Shown here in pieces: positions 7,246 through 17,100 of a stretch of DNA of 64,000 nucleotides. The notes below the pieces were generated by a model. It did no database searches, was not told the origin of the DNA, and saw only the letters and a program-made list of their open reading frames with translations. This DNA comes from Parabacteroides timonensis (GTDB lineage Bacteria > Bacteroidota > Bacteroidia > Bacteroidales > Tannerellaceae), in NCBI RefSeq assembly GCF_900128505.1, contig NZ_LT669941.1:1649848-1713847 (forward strand), in the 5' to 3' direction. The first letter of the stretch is position 1; each line of letters opens with the position of its first letter. The translations under genes and the position numbers were made by a program.

Positions 7246-9378
7246 ATGAAGCATTGCTTATACATATTATTATTGTTGATAGTATCTGCCGCAACTGTTC
7301 AGGCTCAAAGAGGAGCACGTGGCAGATCGGAAAGTGGAGGAAGACAACGCGGTGGCTTCTCTCTGTCAAATCTTTCTTCATCACAGAAGGAGATACCTGA
7401 CAGTTTATTAGTAGTGGACAGTGCCGCTCTGAAATCCAAACGTCTTATCGCTTATCGCCTCACCCCTCTTCTAGGGGAGGCTTATGTAGCTCCGCTGGAT
7501 ACTAACAGGCTGAACTTCGGAAATACGACATTGGTCGAAAACAAGTCGCTGGCTATCGGATACCTGGCAAATCTGGGTGCCCCGGCACAGACAAAGATAT
7601 TTTCCGAACGGAAAGAACCCCGCGACTTTATTTTCGCCGATGCCTACGACTACTACATCACGACACCGGAGAATGCTTATTTCTACAACACTAAAATTCC
7701 TTATACCAACATCATGTACACCTCCGCCGGCGGTAGTACCAATAAGGAAGAACAGTTGAAAGGAACTATGACCATGAACTTCGGCAAGAAGATCAACGTG
7801 GGTGGAGATATCGACTATATCTATGGACGAGGACATTACAAAGACAATGGAGACAAATTGTTAAGTTATCGTCTCTTCGGTAGTTATCAGACCGACCGTT
7901 ATGAAATGCATGCTTACCTGAGCAACTTTAACTTTGTAAACTACGAAAACGGTGGCCTTGCCAACGACTCGACAATCAATCACCCGGACGAATATTTCCC
8001 CGAAGGACGTCCTTCCGATACCAAATCGTACGACGTGCGTTATCTGGCAAGTGCTTGGAACCGTGTACGCGGTAAACGGTATTTCCTTACTCAACGATAT
8101 AATCTCGGATTTACTCGCGAACTGGAAGAAACCGACGAAGAAGGGAACCCGAAAGAAATATTCGTACCTGTATCCAGCATTATCCATACAATCGATTATG
8201 AAGATAACCGTCGCCGGTTTATCTCCCATAGCAACCTGCTCGACTCGGCATATATAGTTAAAGACGGTAATCAAAGTTATCCGCGTATCTACGGGCTGGG
8301 AGCTACATTGAACGATCAGACTTCTTCATGGAATTTAAAAAACACAATCGGTCTTTCTCTTCGGGAAGGATTTCAGGACTGGGTCAAATTCGGACTGACA
8401 GCATTCGTTAGTTTGGAAAAACGCCGATTCAAACTAGACCCCAGGATAGAAGGACTTGATTACGGAGAATATGGTAGAGGTCCTAATTTCTCAGTCGACA
8501 ATGTCGATCTGAATAATCTTCCGAAAGAAAAGATATACGATGAGTTTTCAACTTATATCGGAGCTGAATTATCTAAACGCATGGGAAGTATTCTGACCTA
8601 TAATGCCCGGGGAGAACTTTGTCTCATTGGTAGCGATGTCGGTGAATTCCGCGCCACGGGAGATTTACAAACCCGTTTCAAACTGTTAAGAAAGGATGCA
8701 ACGATCAAAGCGAACGCTTACATTAAAAATGTAACACCCGCTTTCTACATGCGCCATAATCATTCCCGTTATTTCTGGTGGGATAATGATCAGTTTAAAA
8801 AGATACAGCAGATATATGTTGGTGGAGAAGTCAATCTCGAATCGACCGGAACTACATTATCAGCTGGAGTGGAAAGTATTCAGAATTATATTTTCTTCAA
8901 CAAAATGGGTATGCCCGAACAACACGGAAGCAATCTGCAGGTGGTAAGTGCCCGTCTAAAACAGGACTTCCGTTACCGCGCTTTCGGTTGGGAAAATGAA
9001 ATTTGCTGGCAGATGAGCGGCGACAACGATGTATTACCCCTTCCGAAGTTCAGTGCTTACTCAAATATGTATCTGGCCGCAAAAGTGGCAAAAGTATTGA
9101 CTGTTCAGATAGGTGCGAACGTATATTACAATACAGCGTATTATGCACCCTATTATGAACCGGCAACCCAGCAGTTCCAGGTTCAGGATGAAGTTAAAGT
9201 AGGTAATTATCCTCTTATAAATGCCTATGTAAATTTCCATCTGAAACAGGCCCGCTTCTTCATTATGGCTTACAACCTGAGTAGTAAATTCGTCGAGCCC
9301 AATTATTTCTCCTTGTCACATTACCCTTTGAATCCGATGGTTCTAAAAATGGGTATTGCCGTTACATTCAATAATTAA
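7246..9378 (+). CDS. Putative outer-membrane porin (Porin_10-like)
   Basis: A 710-residue protein. I start it at ATG 7246 (MKHCLYILLLLIVSAATVQAQ), which is a clean signal peptide with cleavage after AQA-like VQAQ; the in-frame TTG at 7237 is unlikely. The mature part has a Gly/Arg/Ser-rich linker and then long alternating amphipathic strands with many Tyr/Phe/Asn and a C-terminal strand ending in VTFNN, as in beta-barrel porins of Bacteroidetes. It is followed after 5 bases by a solute-binding protein gene, so both may work in uptake of one solute. Family assignment comes from overall pattern, not from a catalytic motif. Confidence 0.8.
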   Translation: MKHCLYILLLLIVSAATVQAQRGARGRSESGGRQRGGFSLSNLSSSQKEIPDSLLVVDSAALKSKRLIAYRLTPLLGEAYVAPLDTNRLNFGNTTLVENKSLAIGYLANLGAPAQTKIFSERKEPRDFIFADAYDYYITTPENAYFYNTKIPYTNIMYTSAGGSTNKEEQLKGTMTMNFGKKINVGGDIDYIYGRGHYKDNGDKLLSYRLFGSYQTDRYEMHAYLSNFNFVNYENGGLANDSTINHPDEYFPEGRPSDTKSYDVRYLASAWNRVRGKRYFLTQRYNLGFTRELEETDEEGNPKEIFVPVSSIIHTIDYEDNRRRFISHSNLLDSAYIVKDGNQSYPRIYGLGATLNDQTSSWNLKNTIGLSLREGFQDWVKFGLTAFVSLEKRRFKLDPRIEGLDYGEYGRGPNFSVDNVDLNNLPKEKIYDEFSTYIGAELSKRMGSILTYNARGELCLIGSDVGEFRATGDLQTRFKLLRKDATIKANAYIKNVTPAFYMRHNHSRYFWWDNDQFKKIQQIYVGGEVNLESTGTTLSAGVESIQNYIFFNKMGMPEQHGSNLQVVSARLKQDFRYRAFGWENEICWQMSGDNDVLPLPKFSAYSNMYLAAKVAKVLTVQIGANVYYNTAYYAPYYEPATQQFQVQDEVKVGNYPLINAYVNFHLKQARFFIMAYNLSSKFVEPNYFSLSHYPLNPMVLKMGIAVTFNN

Positions 9379-9383
9379 ATAGT

Positions 9384-10208
9384 ATGAAATCGCGGAAGTT
9401 ACTGGTAGTCTATATGATTCTGCTGGCAATTGTTTTGATTGCCATGTTCCAGTTGTTTCAATTCAAAAAGGCGCCGCTCCTCCCCAGAGATTATCCTGAG
9501 ATAAAAGAGGAAGGTATCCTGAGGATCGTAACGGAATATAATCAGTCCGGTTATTATGTAGCCGGCGATACGATCGAAGGTTTCCAGTATGAACTCAGCC
9601 AGGCTATAGCCAAACTATCCGGACTGGAAGTTCAGACCCATCTGGAAATGAGCCTGGCCGAAAGTTTCCGGGAATTATCAGAAAACAAGTGCGATGTAAT
9701 TGCCCGCAATATCCCTATTACAAGTGATAATAAAGAAGAATATCTATTCACCGAACCGATCGTATTGAATAAGCAAGTCCTGGTACAGCGTACGGAAGAA
9801 GCAAACAATGGACTTAAACCAATCCGTAACCAATTGGATCTGGCTCAAAAAACGTTATATATCCCCAAGGACTCTCCCGCCAAACTGCGACTGCAAAACC
9901 TGGCACATGAAATCGGCGATACGATATATATCAAAGAAGACGAACTTTATTCCAGCGAACAACTGGCTATTATGGTTGCCAAAGGAGATATCGATTATGC
10001 GGTTTGCGATCAGCAGATAGCAAAAATATCCAAAGAAAATCTGCCTGAAATAGATATCGATACAGATATCAGTTTCACGCAACTGCAATCATGGGCAGTA
10101 CGCAAAGACTCTCCTATCCTGCTCGACAGCCTGAACAGCTGGCTTTCACAAATTAAAGAAAGCGGCTTGTATAAGGAAATATACAAGCGCTATTATGGAA
10201 ATAAATAA
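9384..10208 (+). CDS. Membrane-anchored extracellular solute-binding protein (family 3)
   Basis: A 274-residue protein with an N-terminal hydrophobic anchor (about residues 7-24, LVVYMILLAIVLIAMFQL) and no lipobox Cys, followed by a bacterial periplasmic binding protein type 3 fold: EGILRIVTEYNQSGYYVAGDTIEG, FQYELSQAIAKLSGL, and CDVIARNIPITSDNKEEYLFTEPI. Such proteins bind amino acids or similar small solutes. No ABC permease is next to it. Only 5 bases separate it from the porin stop, so they are probably one operon. Some relatives are MltF-like, but no transglycosylase domain is present here. Confidence 0.82.
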   Translation: MKSRKLLVVYMILLAIVLIAMFQLFQFKKAPLLPRDYPEIKEEGILRIVTEYNQSGYYVAGDTIEGFQYELSQAIAKLSGLEVQTHLEMSLAESFRELSENKCDVIARNIPITSDNKEEYLFTEPIVLNKQVLVQRTEEANNGLKPIRNQLDLAQKTLYIPKDSPAKLRLQNLAHEIGDTIYIKEDELYSSEQLAIMVAKGDIDYAVCDQQIAKISKENLPEIDIDTDISFTQLQSWAVRKDSPILLDSLNSWLSQIKESGLYKEIYKRYYGNK

Positions 10209-10211
10209 TGA

Positions 10212-11759
10212 CTAATCGTGGGTAGGTAGAATGAACGAAAAAGTCGAACCTTCACCCAATTTCGACTCAACCTGGATCGAACCTCCCATTTTGGTTACTA
10301 AACTTCTGCAAATCGCCAGGCCAAGACCGATACCTTCCATATAATCGTTGATCTTCACAAAACGCTTAAACAGATTTTGTAACTTGTCTTCAGCAATCCC
10401 CAGGCCGGTATCCTTTACATAAAAATTCAAGCGACCGTCTCCCAGGTCTTTATATCCCATAGTGATACTCCCCTGCTTCGTATTCTTGATCGCATTATTT
10501 GCCAGGTTATTTATAAGCTGCAACAAACGGATCTGGTCTGTGCCAAACGTACATTGCTCCAATCCTTTTTCCAGTATTAAATCTACACCTTTCGGCATAC
10601 GAAGTTTGATAGAAGCATACGTGTTATCCATCATCTCATTCAGATCGATGGGAGCATAACTAATTTTTATTGCATCCGCTTCGATCTTCGACAGATCGAG
10701 TATATCGTTGATCAGCTGCATAAGCAACTGGTTATTTGACTTGATAATCTCATAATATGACATACGCTCCTCGTCTGTATCCGCAAACGCCATCAGCTCG
10801 GAAAAGCCGGTTATAGCATTCAATGGCGTACGGATCTCATGACTCATATCCGCCAGATACTTCGATTTCATTTTATCGGCAACCTCTGCCTTCTCGCGAG
10901 CTTCTTCCAGAGATAACTCCTGATCCTTCCGATCTTGTATATTGGTAGAGCAACCGAGAATAACCAAAGGACGCCCTTTGGCATCTCGCTCATAAATGTA
11001 AGCAGACGATTCGCGCCAATGATAATCTTCCAGTTCCGGGTACTTCACACGCATCTCCATTTTCACCTCTGTCAACTTACCGGCACACATCTTTTCAAAA
11101 AGATCCCAATAAACTTCCCGATCGTCAGGGTGAATATAAGTCATAAATGTTGTTCCCGGCATAGTAGTATGACTATCCGGATGATCATCCCAACTATTCA
11201 GTTGAACCAAAGCATCTTTATAACCGTTTTTACTGTCGGGATTAATAAAAATAGAACAAGTCCGGATATCACTCGACTGCAAAGCCATCTTCGTGAGCGT
11301 CTGCGTTCTTTTAAGCGCATCTTCAACAGCTTTTTTAGCTGTTATATCCCGCCATAATGCAAGAAGAAGCGTTTTTCCACAACTCAACGAAATCGGAAAT
11401 TTTGTAACTTCAATATCTTTAAATTCACCGGTTGCGGTTTTCACCTTTCCTTGAAATTCTATGGTCTTCCCGGTATTGACCACCTCCCTGTCAATCTCAC
11501 AACGCTTTTCAATCGACAGTAAAGCATCATAATTTACTTCGAAATCGTCATGTCCCTCTATCTGGGAAGTATTAATTCCAGTAATATCTTCCATGAACTT
11601 ATTCCAGTAAAGATAATTGAAATGATCGCCTGCATCTTTTACAAATACACCTAATGGCAGATGATCCAGGATCGTATTCAGTAATTCGCGAATACTATCT
11701 TGTTCCTTCTTTAAAGTTAACTCTGACTGAAGGTCGTCAAGGCCGTCATTTATCCCCAT
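10212..11759 (-). CDS. PAS-domain sensor histidine kinase
   Basis: A 515-residue cytoplasmic kinase; the ATG at 11759 (MGINDGLDDL) is preferred to an upstream in-frame TTG at 11780. Two PAS domains (about residues 25-140 and 165-265; the second ends with a PAC-like ILGCSTNIQDRK), a short coiled coil, then HisKA with the phospho-acceptor His in MSHEIRTPLNAI and a HATPase domain (NLANNAIKNT, DTGLGIAEDK, GLGLAICRSL). No receiver domain and no adjacent regulator, so it is an orphan kinase whose partner is elsewhere. It ends convergently, 3 bases from the solute-binding protein stop, with no obvious terminator between. Confidence 0.92.
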   Translation of the reverse strand: MGINDGLDDLQSELTLKKEQDSIRELLNTILDHLPLGVFVKDAGDHFNYLYWNKFMEDITGINTSQIEGHDDFEVNYDALLSIEKRCEIDREVVNTGKTIEFQGKVKTATGEFKDIEVTKFPISLSCGKTLLLALWRDITAKKAVEDALKRTQTLTKMALQSSDIRTCSIFINPDSKNGYKDALVQLNSWDDHPDSHTTMPGTTFMTYIHPDDREVYWDLFEKMCAGKLTEVKMEMRVKYPELEDYHWRESSAYIYERDAKGRPLVILGCSTNIQDRKDQELSLEEAREKAEVADKMKSKYLADMSHEIRTPLNAITGFSELMAFADTDEERMSYYEIIKSNNQLLMQLINDILDLSKIEADAIKISYAPIDLNEMMDNTYASIKLRMPKGVDLILEKGLEQCTFGTDQIRLLQLINNLANNAIKNTKQGSITMGYKDLGDGRLNFYVKDTGLGIAEDKLQNLFKRFVKINDYMEGIGLGLAICRSLVTKMGGSIQVESKLGEGSTFSFILPTHD

Positions 11760-11940
11760 AACACTTGCTGTTTTTATCAAAATCGGGTATAAAGATATTT
11801 ATTTTTATTATACCGTGCCAGAAAACATCAATAAAATCAACGTCTACAACAAAAAAAAGAGTATTTATAACAAGAGCACTTACTTCTATATAGAATTTGA
11901 CAAATATTATTTACCTTTACGGTGAATTTAATGATAGAAG

Positions 11941-13212
11941 ATGAGATTTGACGAATTGGATTTAGAGGAGGCCGTACTGGACGGACTCGATGCTATGAAT
12001 TTTCAGGAAACTACTCCTGTACAGGAATTAACAATTCCGGTTATTTTAGAAGGGAAAGACATCATAGCCTGCGCGCAGACGGGAACAGGGAAAACCGCTG
12101 CTTACGTATTACCTTTGATTAACGAACTAAGTAAAGGTAACCATCCGGATAATGCCATTAATGCAATCATTATGGCTCCAACCCGTGAGTTGGCTCAACA
12201 GATCGACCAACAGATTGAAGGTTTTACATACTTCGTTCCCGTATCGGCCGTTGCCGTATATGGCGGAACCGACGGTATTGCCTGGGAACAACAGAAACGG
12301 GGTATGGAAATGGGCGCCGACATTGTGATCGCTACCCCAGGACGTTTATTATCACATATCAAACTGGGCACGGTGGACCTATCGCAGGTTGCCTATTTTG
12401 TTCTCGATGAAGCCGACCGTATGCTGGATATGGGATTTTACGACGACATCATGCAGGTACAAAAGCAGCTGCCTCCTACCTGCCAGACCATTATGTTCTC
12501 TGCCACCATGCCCCCTAAGATCCGGACACTAGCTAAAACAATCCTGAAGAATCCCGAAGAAGTCAAGATCGCCATCTCCCGCCCACCTGAAACGATCATG
12601 CAAACGGCTTATATTTGCTACGATCCTCAAAAACTAAAGATACTTGAAGACCTCTTCCTGCAAAGCCGCCCGCAGCGTGTCATCATTTTCTCTTCGTCTA
12701 AGATGAAGGTGAAAGAGCTTGCCTCTACCCTGAAACGGATGAAGTTTAATGTCGCTGCCATGCACTCCGACCTGGAGCAGTCGCAGCGTGAAGAGGTGAT
12801 GAAGGAGTTTAAGAACGGACGTATAGATATTCTGGTTGCAACCGATGTTGTTTCACGCGGTATAGACATCAACGATATACGACTGGTGGTCAACTACGAC
12901 ATACCTCACGACCCGGAAGATTACGTACACCGCATCGGCCGTACGGCTCGCGGAACCGGAGGCGAAGGACTGGCTATCACATTTATCAGCATAGAAGAGC
13001 AAGCCCAGTTCAAACGCATCGAGGATTTCCTGGAAAAGGAAGTATACAAGATCCCCGTCGATCCGAAGTTCGGCGAAACACCACTATACGAGCCAGAGAA
13101 ATACGGAAACATGCGTCGCGGACGCGGACGTCCACGCAAAGAAGGAGGCCACCCTACCAACAGAAAGCCGTCTAACGGACAGAGTCGCAGAGGAAGACCT
13201 AGAAAGCAATAA
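11941..13212 (+). CDS. DEAD-box ATP-dependent RNA helicase
   Basis: A 423-residue helicase with the full motif set: Q motif (FQETTPVQELTIPVI), motif I AQTGTGKT, Ia PTRELAQQ, GG, motif II DEAD (VLDEADRMLDMGF), motif III SAT, and motif VI HRIGRTAR. The C-terminal tail is basic and contains two AT-hook-like RGRPRK cores (GRGRPRKEGG and RRGRPRKQ). It belongs to the RhlE/CsdA-like group that unwinds structured RNA in ribosome assembly or cold adaptation. Monocistronic; a bidirectional terminator follows. Confidence 0.95.
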   Translation: MRFDELDLEEAVLDGLDAMNFQETTPVQELTIPVILEGKDIIACAQTGTGKTAAYVLPLINELSKGNHPDNAINAIIMAPTRELAQQIDQQIEGFTYFVPVSAVAVYGGTDGIAWEQQKRGMEMGADIVIATPGRLLSHIKLGTVDLSQVAYFVLDEADRMLDMGFYDDIMQVQKQLPPTCQTIMFSATMPPKIRTLAKTILKNPEEVKIAISRPPETIMQTAYICYDPQKLKILEDLFLQSRPQRVIIFSSSKMKVKELASTLKRMKFNVAAMHSDLEQSQREEVMKEFKNGRIDILVATDVVSRGIDINDIRLVVNYDIPHDPEDYVHRIGRTARGTGGEGLAITFISIEEQAQFKRIEDFLEKEVYKIPVDPKFGETPLYEPEKYGNMRRGRGRPRKEGGHPTNRKPSNGQSRRGRPRKQ

Positions 13213-13255
13213 AAGAGGTTAAGGCTTTATTAGAATAAAGTTTCCTACCAAGAGA

Positions 13256-13289
13256 AAAGCTGCCTTTCCTTCTATGGAAAGGCGGCTTT
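13256..13289. terminator. Bidirectional terminator between helicase and fimbrillin genes
   Basis: AAAGCTGCCTTTCC / GGAAAGGCGGCTTT forms a 14-bp stem with a 6-base loop, flanked by A-run and T-run, so it can serve the + strand helicase and the - strand surface-protein operon. Confidence 0.8.
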
Positions 13290-13316
13290 ATATAAATAAG
13301 AAGAGATAAAAATAGA

Positions 13317-14771
13317 TTAAAAAGCAAAGCAGGCACGGACATAATAAAGACCTTGATTCTTAAGCATAAAACCTATACTAGTAACTTGATTTATGTAAGC
13401 CATAGTTCTAGGCTCAGCTTTCTCTGAACTTGTCCAATACTGCCTTTCTAGCATATTAACACCTGTAATCTTTTGGACACTTGCAGATATTATTACTCTA
13501 TTATTTACCCAATATTGACACTGTCCTGAGGAAGGAAGAAACCAACCACTACTTTTCTTAGGAGCAGGATGGCTTTTTTCATAGCCAGCTATAGCATCTG
13601 TTGCTGGATGACTTTCCTGATACTTATTGATAGCTATCGTATTCTTATAGCCATAAAAACCAGTATTCTCCTCCTTATTCATTTCGTCTGTCGACTTATA
13701 ATTGTTTGACCATATGCATGTATTACCGTTATTAGCATCATGAAGAGCAAGTACATAACCTTGTATAACTGGCATATCGCTGCCGTCTTTACACTTATAG
13801 TCACAATCGTCTTTCCAGTCGCCATCAGTATCCCTGCCTACTTTTAACACGACACCAAGACAATTTTCTTTAATATCACCATCCAGTACGTCAACCTCGC
13901 GGGGTATAAAGTATTTTTCGCTCTCATTTTTTTGGATATAATAATCTCCGATTCGGACAAATGAATAAGGACCTATATCAAAAGCGAAAGTGAAATTGTA
14001 ATACTGTCCGGCACTGAGTGTTTCATGACCAAAATCAAGCTTAATTCGTGTGTTATCTACTACATTGTTGCATGCCACCTTTATTTCCCGGTCTGCACTT
14101 TTCACGATTAGGCGGGCATACTTCTCCTCTTCATCTTCCATCCAAGGCCTATAGGGTTTACCATCTATGTAAAAAGCCACATTGGAAAGGGGAGCTTTAA
14201 ACTGATATCCACGTCCATCACAAGTACATGTCATCGATATTCTTTCCATCCGCAACAAAATGAACTGATGCGAAAGAGTTATTTGCAAATTCTTCTTATC
14301 CTTGTTCCACATAGGACTTTCACATGCCATTAAGTCGGAAGCAGCATAGCCTGTTGCATAATCAGATTGATCTTCCTTAGGAGTAAAGGCTTCTTTTATT
14401 TCCTCTAAAGTCTTACCTGTCATCCCTTTCTGATAAGGATAATAGGCGGAATAACTAGCTTTAGGATCATAATAAACCGTAGCGCTGGTAGTCCAACCAG
14501 TACTACCATAGGTATATATAACGTGCTCCGGACTTCCACTTTCATAGTCGATGATTAGGGCAAGCTGATCTCCAATAGCGAATGAAGTAGTCAGTTCTGA
14601 CTCGCTAGCCCGTGTGCCAGTAGAGCTACTATAGCCCTCAGCCTCTACTTGCAGGGCGAGGGCAAAAGGTGTATCATTGCCTTTCTGCGGTGTATCGATC
14701 TCTTCTTCAGTACAGCAACCCACAAAGAGCAGACCGCAAAGAGCCACTATATAAAGTATATGCTTCTTCAT
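13317..14771 (-). CDS. Fimbrillin-family lipoprotein
   Basis: A 484-residue secreted lipoprotein: signal peptide ending LLFVGCCTEEE (lipobox Cys near residue 20), followed by the fimbrillin-clan signature (GTRASESEL, then FAIGDQLALI and VYYDPKASYSAYYPYQ). The C-terminal third (SGWFLPSSGQCQYW, YWTSSEKAEP) resembles the lectin-like/FISUMP-type domain that often ends these Bacteroidales proteins. It is probably an accessory or tip pilin, exported as a lipoprotein. Twelve bases separate it from the upstream fimbrillin gene. Cleavage by a gingipain-like protease or strand exchange is not shown by the sequence. Confidence 0.8.
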   Translation of the reverse strand: MKKHILYIVALCGLLFVGCCTEEEIDTPQKGNDTPFALALQVEAEGYSSSTGTRASESELTTSFAIGDQLALIIDYESGSPEHVIYTYGSTGWTTSATVYYDPKASYSAYYPYQKGMTGKTLEEIKEAFTPKEDQSDYATGYAASDLMACESPMWNKDKKNLQITLSHQFILLRMERISMTCTCDGRGYQFKAPLSNVAFYIDGKPYRPWMEDEEEKYARLIVKSADREIKVACNNVVDNTRIKLDFGHETLSAGQYYNFTFAFDIGPYSFVRIGDYYIQKNESEKYFIPREVDVLDGDIKENCLGVVLKVGRDTDGDWKDDCDYKCKDGSDMPVIQGYVLALHDANNGNTCIWSNNYKSTDEMNKEENTGFYGYKNTIAINKYQESHPATDAIAGYEKSHPAPKKSSGWFLPSSGQCQYWVNNRVIISASVQKITGVNMLERQYWTSSEKAEPRTMAYINQVTSIGFMLKNQGLYYVRACFAF

Positions 14772-14783
14772 TGTTTTATTACT

Positions 14784-16652
14784 TTAATCTGTATTTAAGG
14801 AAAAAAATGTAAGTACGGCACGGGCTGGGGTACTGTAATCGTTTTTAGTACGACCGGTGTATTCCGGACTCCGACCATAATAAAATCCTACAACTCCTGT
14901 TGTTGCAAAAATATCTTCCGTACACGACATTAGGTTACCGTCTAGTCCCACCTTATCTTTTACCGGCAAAATATCTCTCAACATAGCGGCAGAAGGGATA
15001 TACCATCCACTGTTATTGCTATTCATCATATTAGGTTCATATTTTAAACAGGCGGAGAATGCGGGGAACTCATACTTTTCCTGTTTAGTAAGGTAGTTCT
15101 CCCGGATAATCTTATTCCGGGCATAGCCGTCGTAAGAAATACCATTAAAGCCAGACGAATAACCTGAGTAATTCTCCAACTCCGGTACATCGAAGGGACC
15201 TAACTGTTGACTACTCTCATCTCTTGGCAAACTACCTCCCCAACTGGTATTAGAATTAGTCTGAGCATCCCCATAATACGGATCCCCAGGTAAATTAGTC
15301 TTCGCCACTACGTAGCCGAGTATCTCTTTTACATTTTCCCCATAGTGCTTAATATCGTCATCCGGGCCTATACCAGAATGAAATACAACACCAATATATG
15401 TAGCGTCTAGGTTACTACTAGTCTCCTCCGGTCCCCAAGTACCATCGCTGTAGTAATAGTCGCCTACGGACACATATTCTTGTAAGGAAAGGGTGATGTC
15501 GGATATTACATTAGTTAAATTGGTCTTGTACTTTCTCTCATCAGCAACCCAGGTACGATTCATACGACAAAGGCCAAAAGTGGGAACCAGACTTTTAGTA
15601 AGATCCTTAGGGGTATAACTGATAGTAAAGTTAGTCATGATGGGAGGCAGTTTGTAGATGTTATTGGACAAACTTATCTCTTGTCCCTTTTCATCCATTA
15701 CCTTAATATCCGTTATGGCACCAGTAGCATAGTCAAGGGTCAATATATGATGTGTTACCTCCTGCTTATTATCCCCATTTATGTCGCTACCCCCACCCCA
15801 TGGAACAGGAGCTTCTACCGTCACCTCTATTTTGTCGCGCTTCACCTTTATATTATAGGTATATATCTTGCCGGGTTCGAGATTGTCAGCTCCATCTTTG
15901 GGAGTATAAAAGAACTCGCTAGGCTTTCCGTCTATGGTGACTGAAACACAGATAAACTCCTGCCCCTCTATATCCAACCCAGGCACAAGCCAAGTCTCAC
16001 CGTCTTTCTCGGATGTGGCTGTTATCCAGCCTTCATCAGAACCGGTCAAAACTCCCTCCTTAAAAGAGACCTGGGTATATCCATAGAAAGAGACCTCTGC
16101 AGCCTCCCAAGCTTCATCCGATATGTCGGCATCGTTCGTCAGCGTATACTTTACTTTTGCCATTTGGTGGGTGAACTCCAATTCAACAGGACTTGAATAG
16201 GAAGCGCCTTGACATTCTGCTTTTAAGAAGTCAATAGGTTCAAAGCCTATTGTACTTTGGTCAGTCAAATCAAGTTCTTCCGGTTCCTCATAAGGATACC
16301 ATGCCGTAACCGTTGCCTGCGACGTATTACGCCAATAGAGCGGATCCCCTTCATCAGCAGGCACCGCGCTGAATTTGCTATCACCTTCATCGGTTATCTT
16401 ATACTTACCTACTTCGCCATCCCCACCGATACGCACACCTATCTGTTCATCTTCGACCCATTCATCCATGCCTCCGGCACGAGTAACCATCCCCTCCATA
16501 CCGACAGTGAGCCGAAGCGGGTATTTACCCTCCGGCAGCGGTCTGCCTTTTCCGTCGGCAGATGGATCATCCTCACTACATGAAATAATGAATAGCTGCG
16601 ACAAAAGCAGCCACAACAACGCCAGAAGGCAGAAATTCTTTCGTTTCTTCAT
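14784..16652 (-). CDS. Fimbrillin-family lipoprotein (large)
   Basis: A 622-residue lipoprotein with signal peptide and lipobox (LLLSQLFIISCSEDD), then a fimbrillin N-domain: VTRAGGMDEWVEDEQIGVRI, YWRNTSQATVTAWYPY, FTHQMAKVKYTLT. A second part (YIGVVFHSG, LGYVVAKTNL) and the terminal NSGWYIPSAAMLRDIL block parallel those of the next gene, so the two look like diverged paralogues. In Bacteroidales such proteins form stalk or tip subunits of type V pili or stay as lipoprotein adhesins. No clear promoter was found directly upstream. Confidence 0.82.
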   Translation of the reverse strand: MKKRKNFCLLALLWLLLSQLFIISCSEDDPSADGKGRPLPEGKYPLRLTVGMEGMVTRAGGMDEWVEDEQIGVRIGGDGEVGKYKITDEGDSKFSAVPADEGDPLYWRNTSQATVTAWYPYEEPEELDLTDQSTIGFEPIDFLKAECQGASYSSPVELEFTHQMAKVKYTLTNDADISDEAWEAAEVSFYGYTQVSFKEGVLTGSDEGWITATSEKDGETWLVPGLDIEGQEFICVSVTIDGKPSEFFYTPKDGADNLEPGKIYTYNIKVKRDKIEVTVEAPVPWGGGSDINGDNKQEVTHHILTLDYATGAITDIKVMDEKGQEISLSNNIYKLPPIMTNFTISYTPKDLTKSLVPTFGLCRMNRTWVADERKYKTNLTNVISDITLSLQEYVSVGDYYYSDGTWGPEETSSNLDATYIGVVFHSGIGPDDDIKHYGENVKEILGYVVAKTNLPGDPYYGDAQTNSNTSWGGSLPRDESSQQLGPFDVPELENYSGYSSGFNGISYDGYARNKIIRENYLTKQEKYEFPAFSACLKYEPNMMNSNNSGWYIPSAAMLRDILPVKDKVGLDGNLMSCTEDIFATTGVVGFYYGRSPEYTGRTKNDYSTPARAVLTFFSLNTD

Positions 16653-16724
16653 TGATTCTATTCGTTCTGTTTTACTATTTTAAACATCATAAATGTACCT
16701 CTTACTTTACTACAGGAAACAAAA

Positions 16725-16761
16725 GTCCCGCCTTATCTCCTACTAAGAGATAAGGCGGGAC
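16725..16761 (-). terminator. Terminator after the antitoxin-like gene
   Basis: A perfect 15-bp stem (GTCCCGCCTTATCTC / GAGATAAGGCGGGAC) with a 7-base loop; on the minus strand it is followed by TTTTGTTTCC. It ends transcription from 16996 and isolates the fimbrillin pair downstream. Confidence 0.85.
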
Positions 16762-16789
16762 AGGAACTATCTTTGAGCTAATCAATAAG

Positions 16790-16996
16790 CTACTTCACCT
16801 CTTCTACCAAGGTGTCAGCATCAAGAGAGTCGGTATCTTTCCAAACGCCGTAAAATTGGCTGGCAGAAACCGGCTTTACTGTTTCCTTCGATTTCATTGA
16901 GTTACTGAGACGAGATATCAAATCCAGCTTCATCTCATTACTCAAGTCCTTCAACAGAATCCAATACTTATCTGTGTTTGAAACGGATATATCCAT
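16790..16996 (-). CDS. Orphan antitoxin-like protein
   Basis: A 68-residue acidic protein. I start it at ATG 16996 (MDISVSNTDKYW), which has a strong AGGAGGA ribosome site 8 bases upstream; the longer frame to 17089 is not needed. The middle (KLDLISRLSNSMK) and the end (FYGVWKDTDSLDADTLVEEVK region) resemble small antitoxins that in Bacteroidetes precede PIN-domain toxins, with the FxGxWxD...E.L...I pattern. No toxin follows: the next thing is the terminator at 16725-16761. It may be an orphan left after toxin loss. The family call is by pattern only. Confidence 0.6.
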   Translation of the reverse strand: MDISVSNTDKYWILLKDLSNEMKLDLISRLSNSMKSKETVKPVSASQFYGVWKDTDSLDADTLVEEVK

Positions 16997-17027
16997 ATTT
17001 TTCCTCCTGTATATTAATTGTATAAGA

Positions 17028-17035
17028 CAAAAGTA
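17028..17035 (-). promoter_or_regulatory. -7 box before the antitoxin-like gene
   Basis: On the minus strand TACTTTTG fits TAnnTTTG, 31 bases before the ATG at 16996. A TTG lies 16 bases further upstream (17052-17054), slightly close. Confidence 0.45.
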
Positions 17036-17100
17036 GAAAAAAAACGATAGCCAATGATTCATTCCTTCATTTTGTTTCCAATATATCAAAGAGCACTTTA

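Noticed and set aside
11896..11919. Promoter of the DEAD-box helicase (TTTG...TACCTTTA)
   Set aside because: The spacer is only 12 bases and the -7 box lacks the last G.
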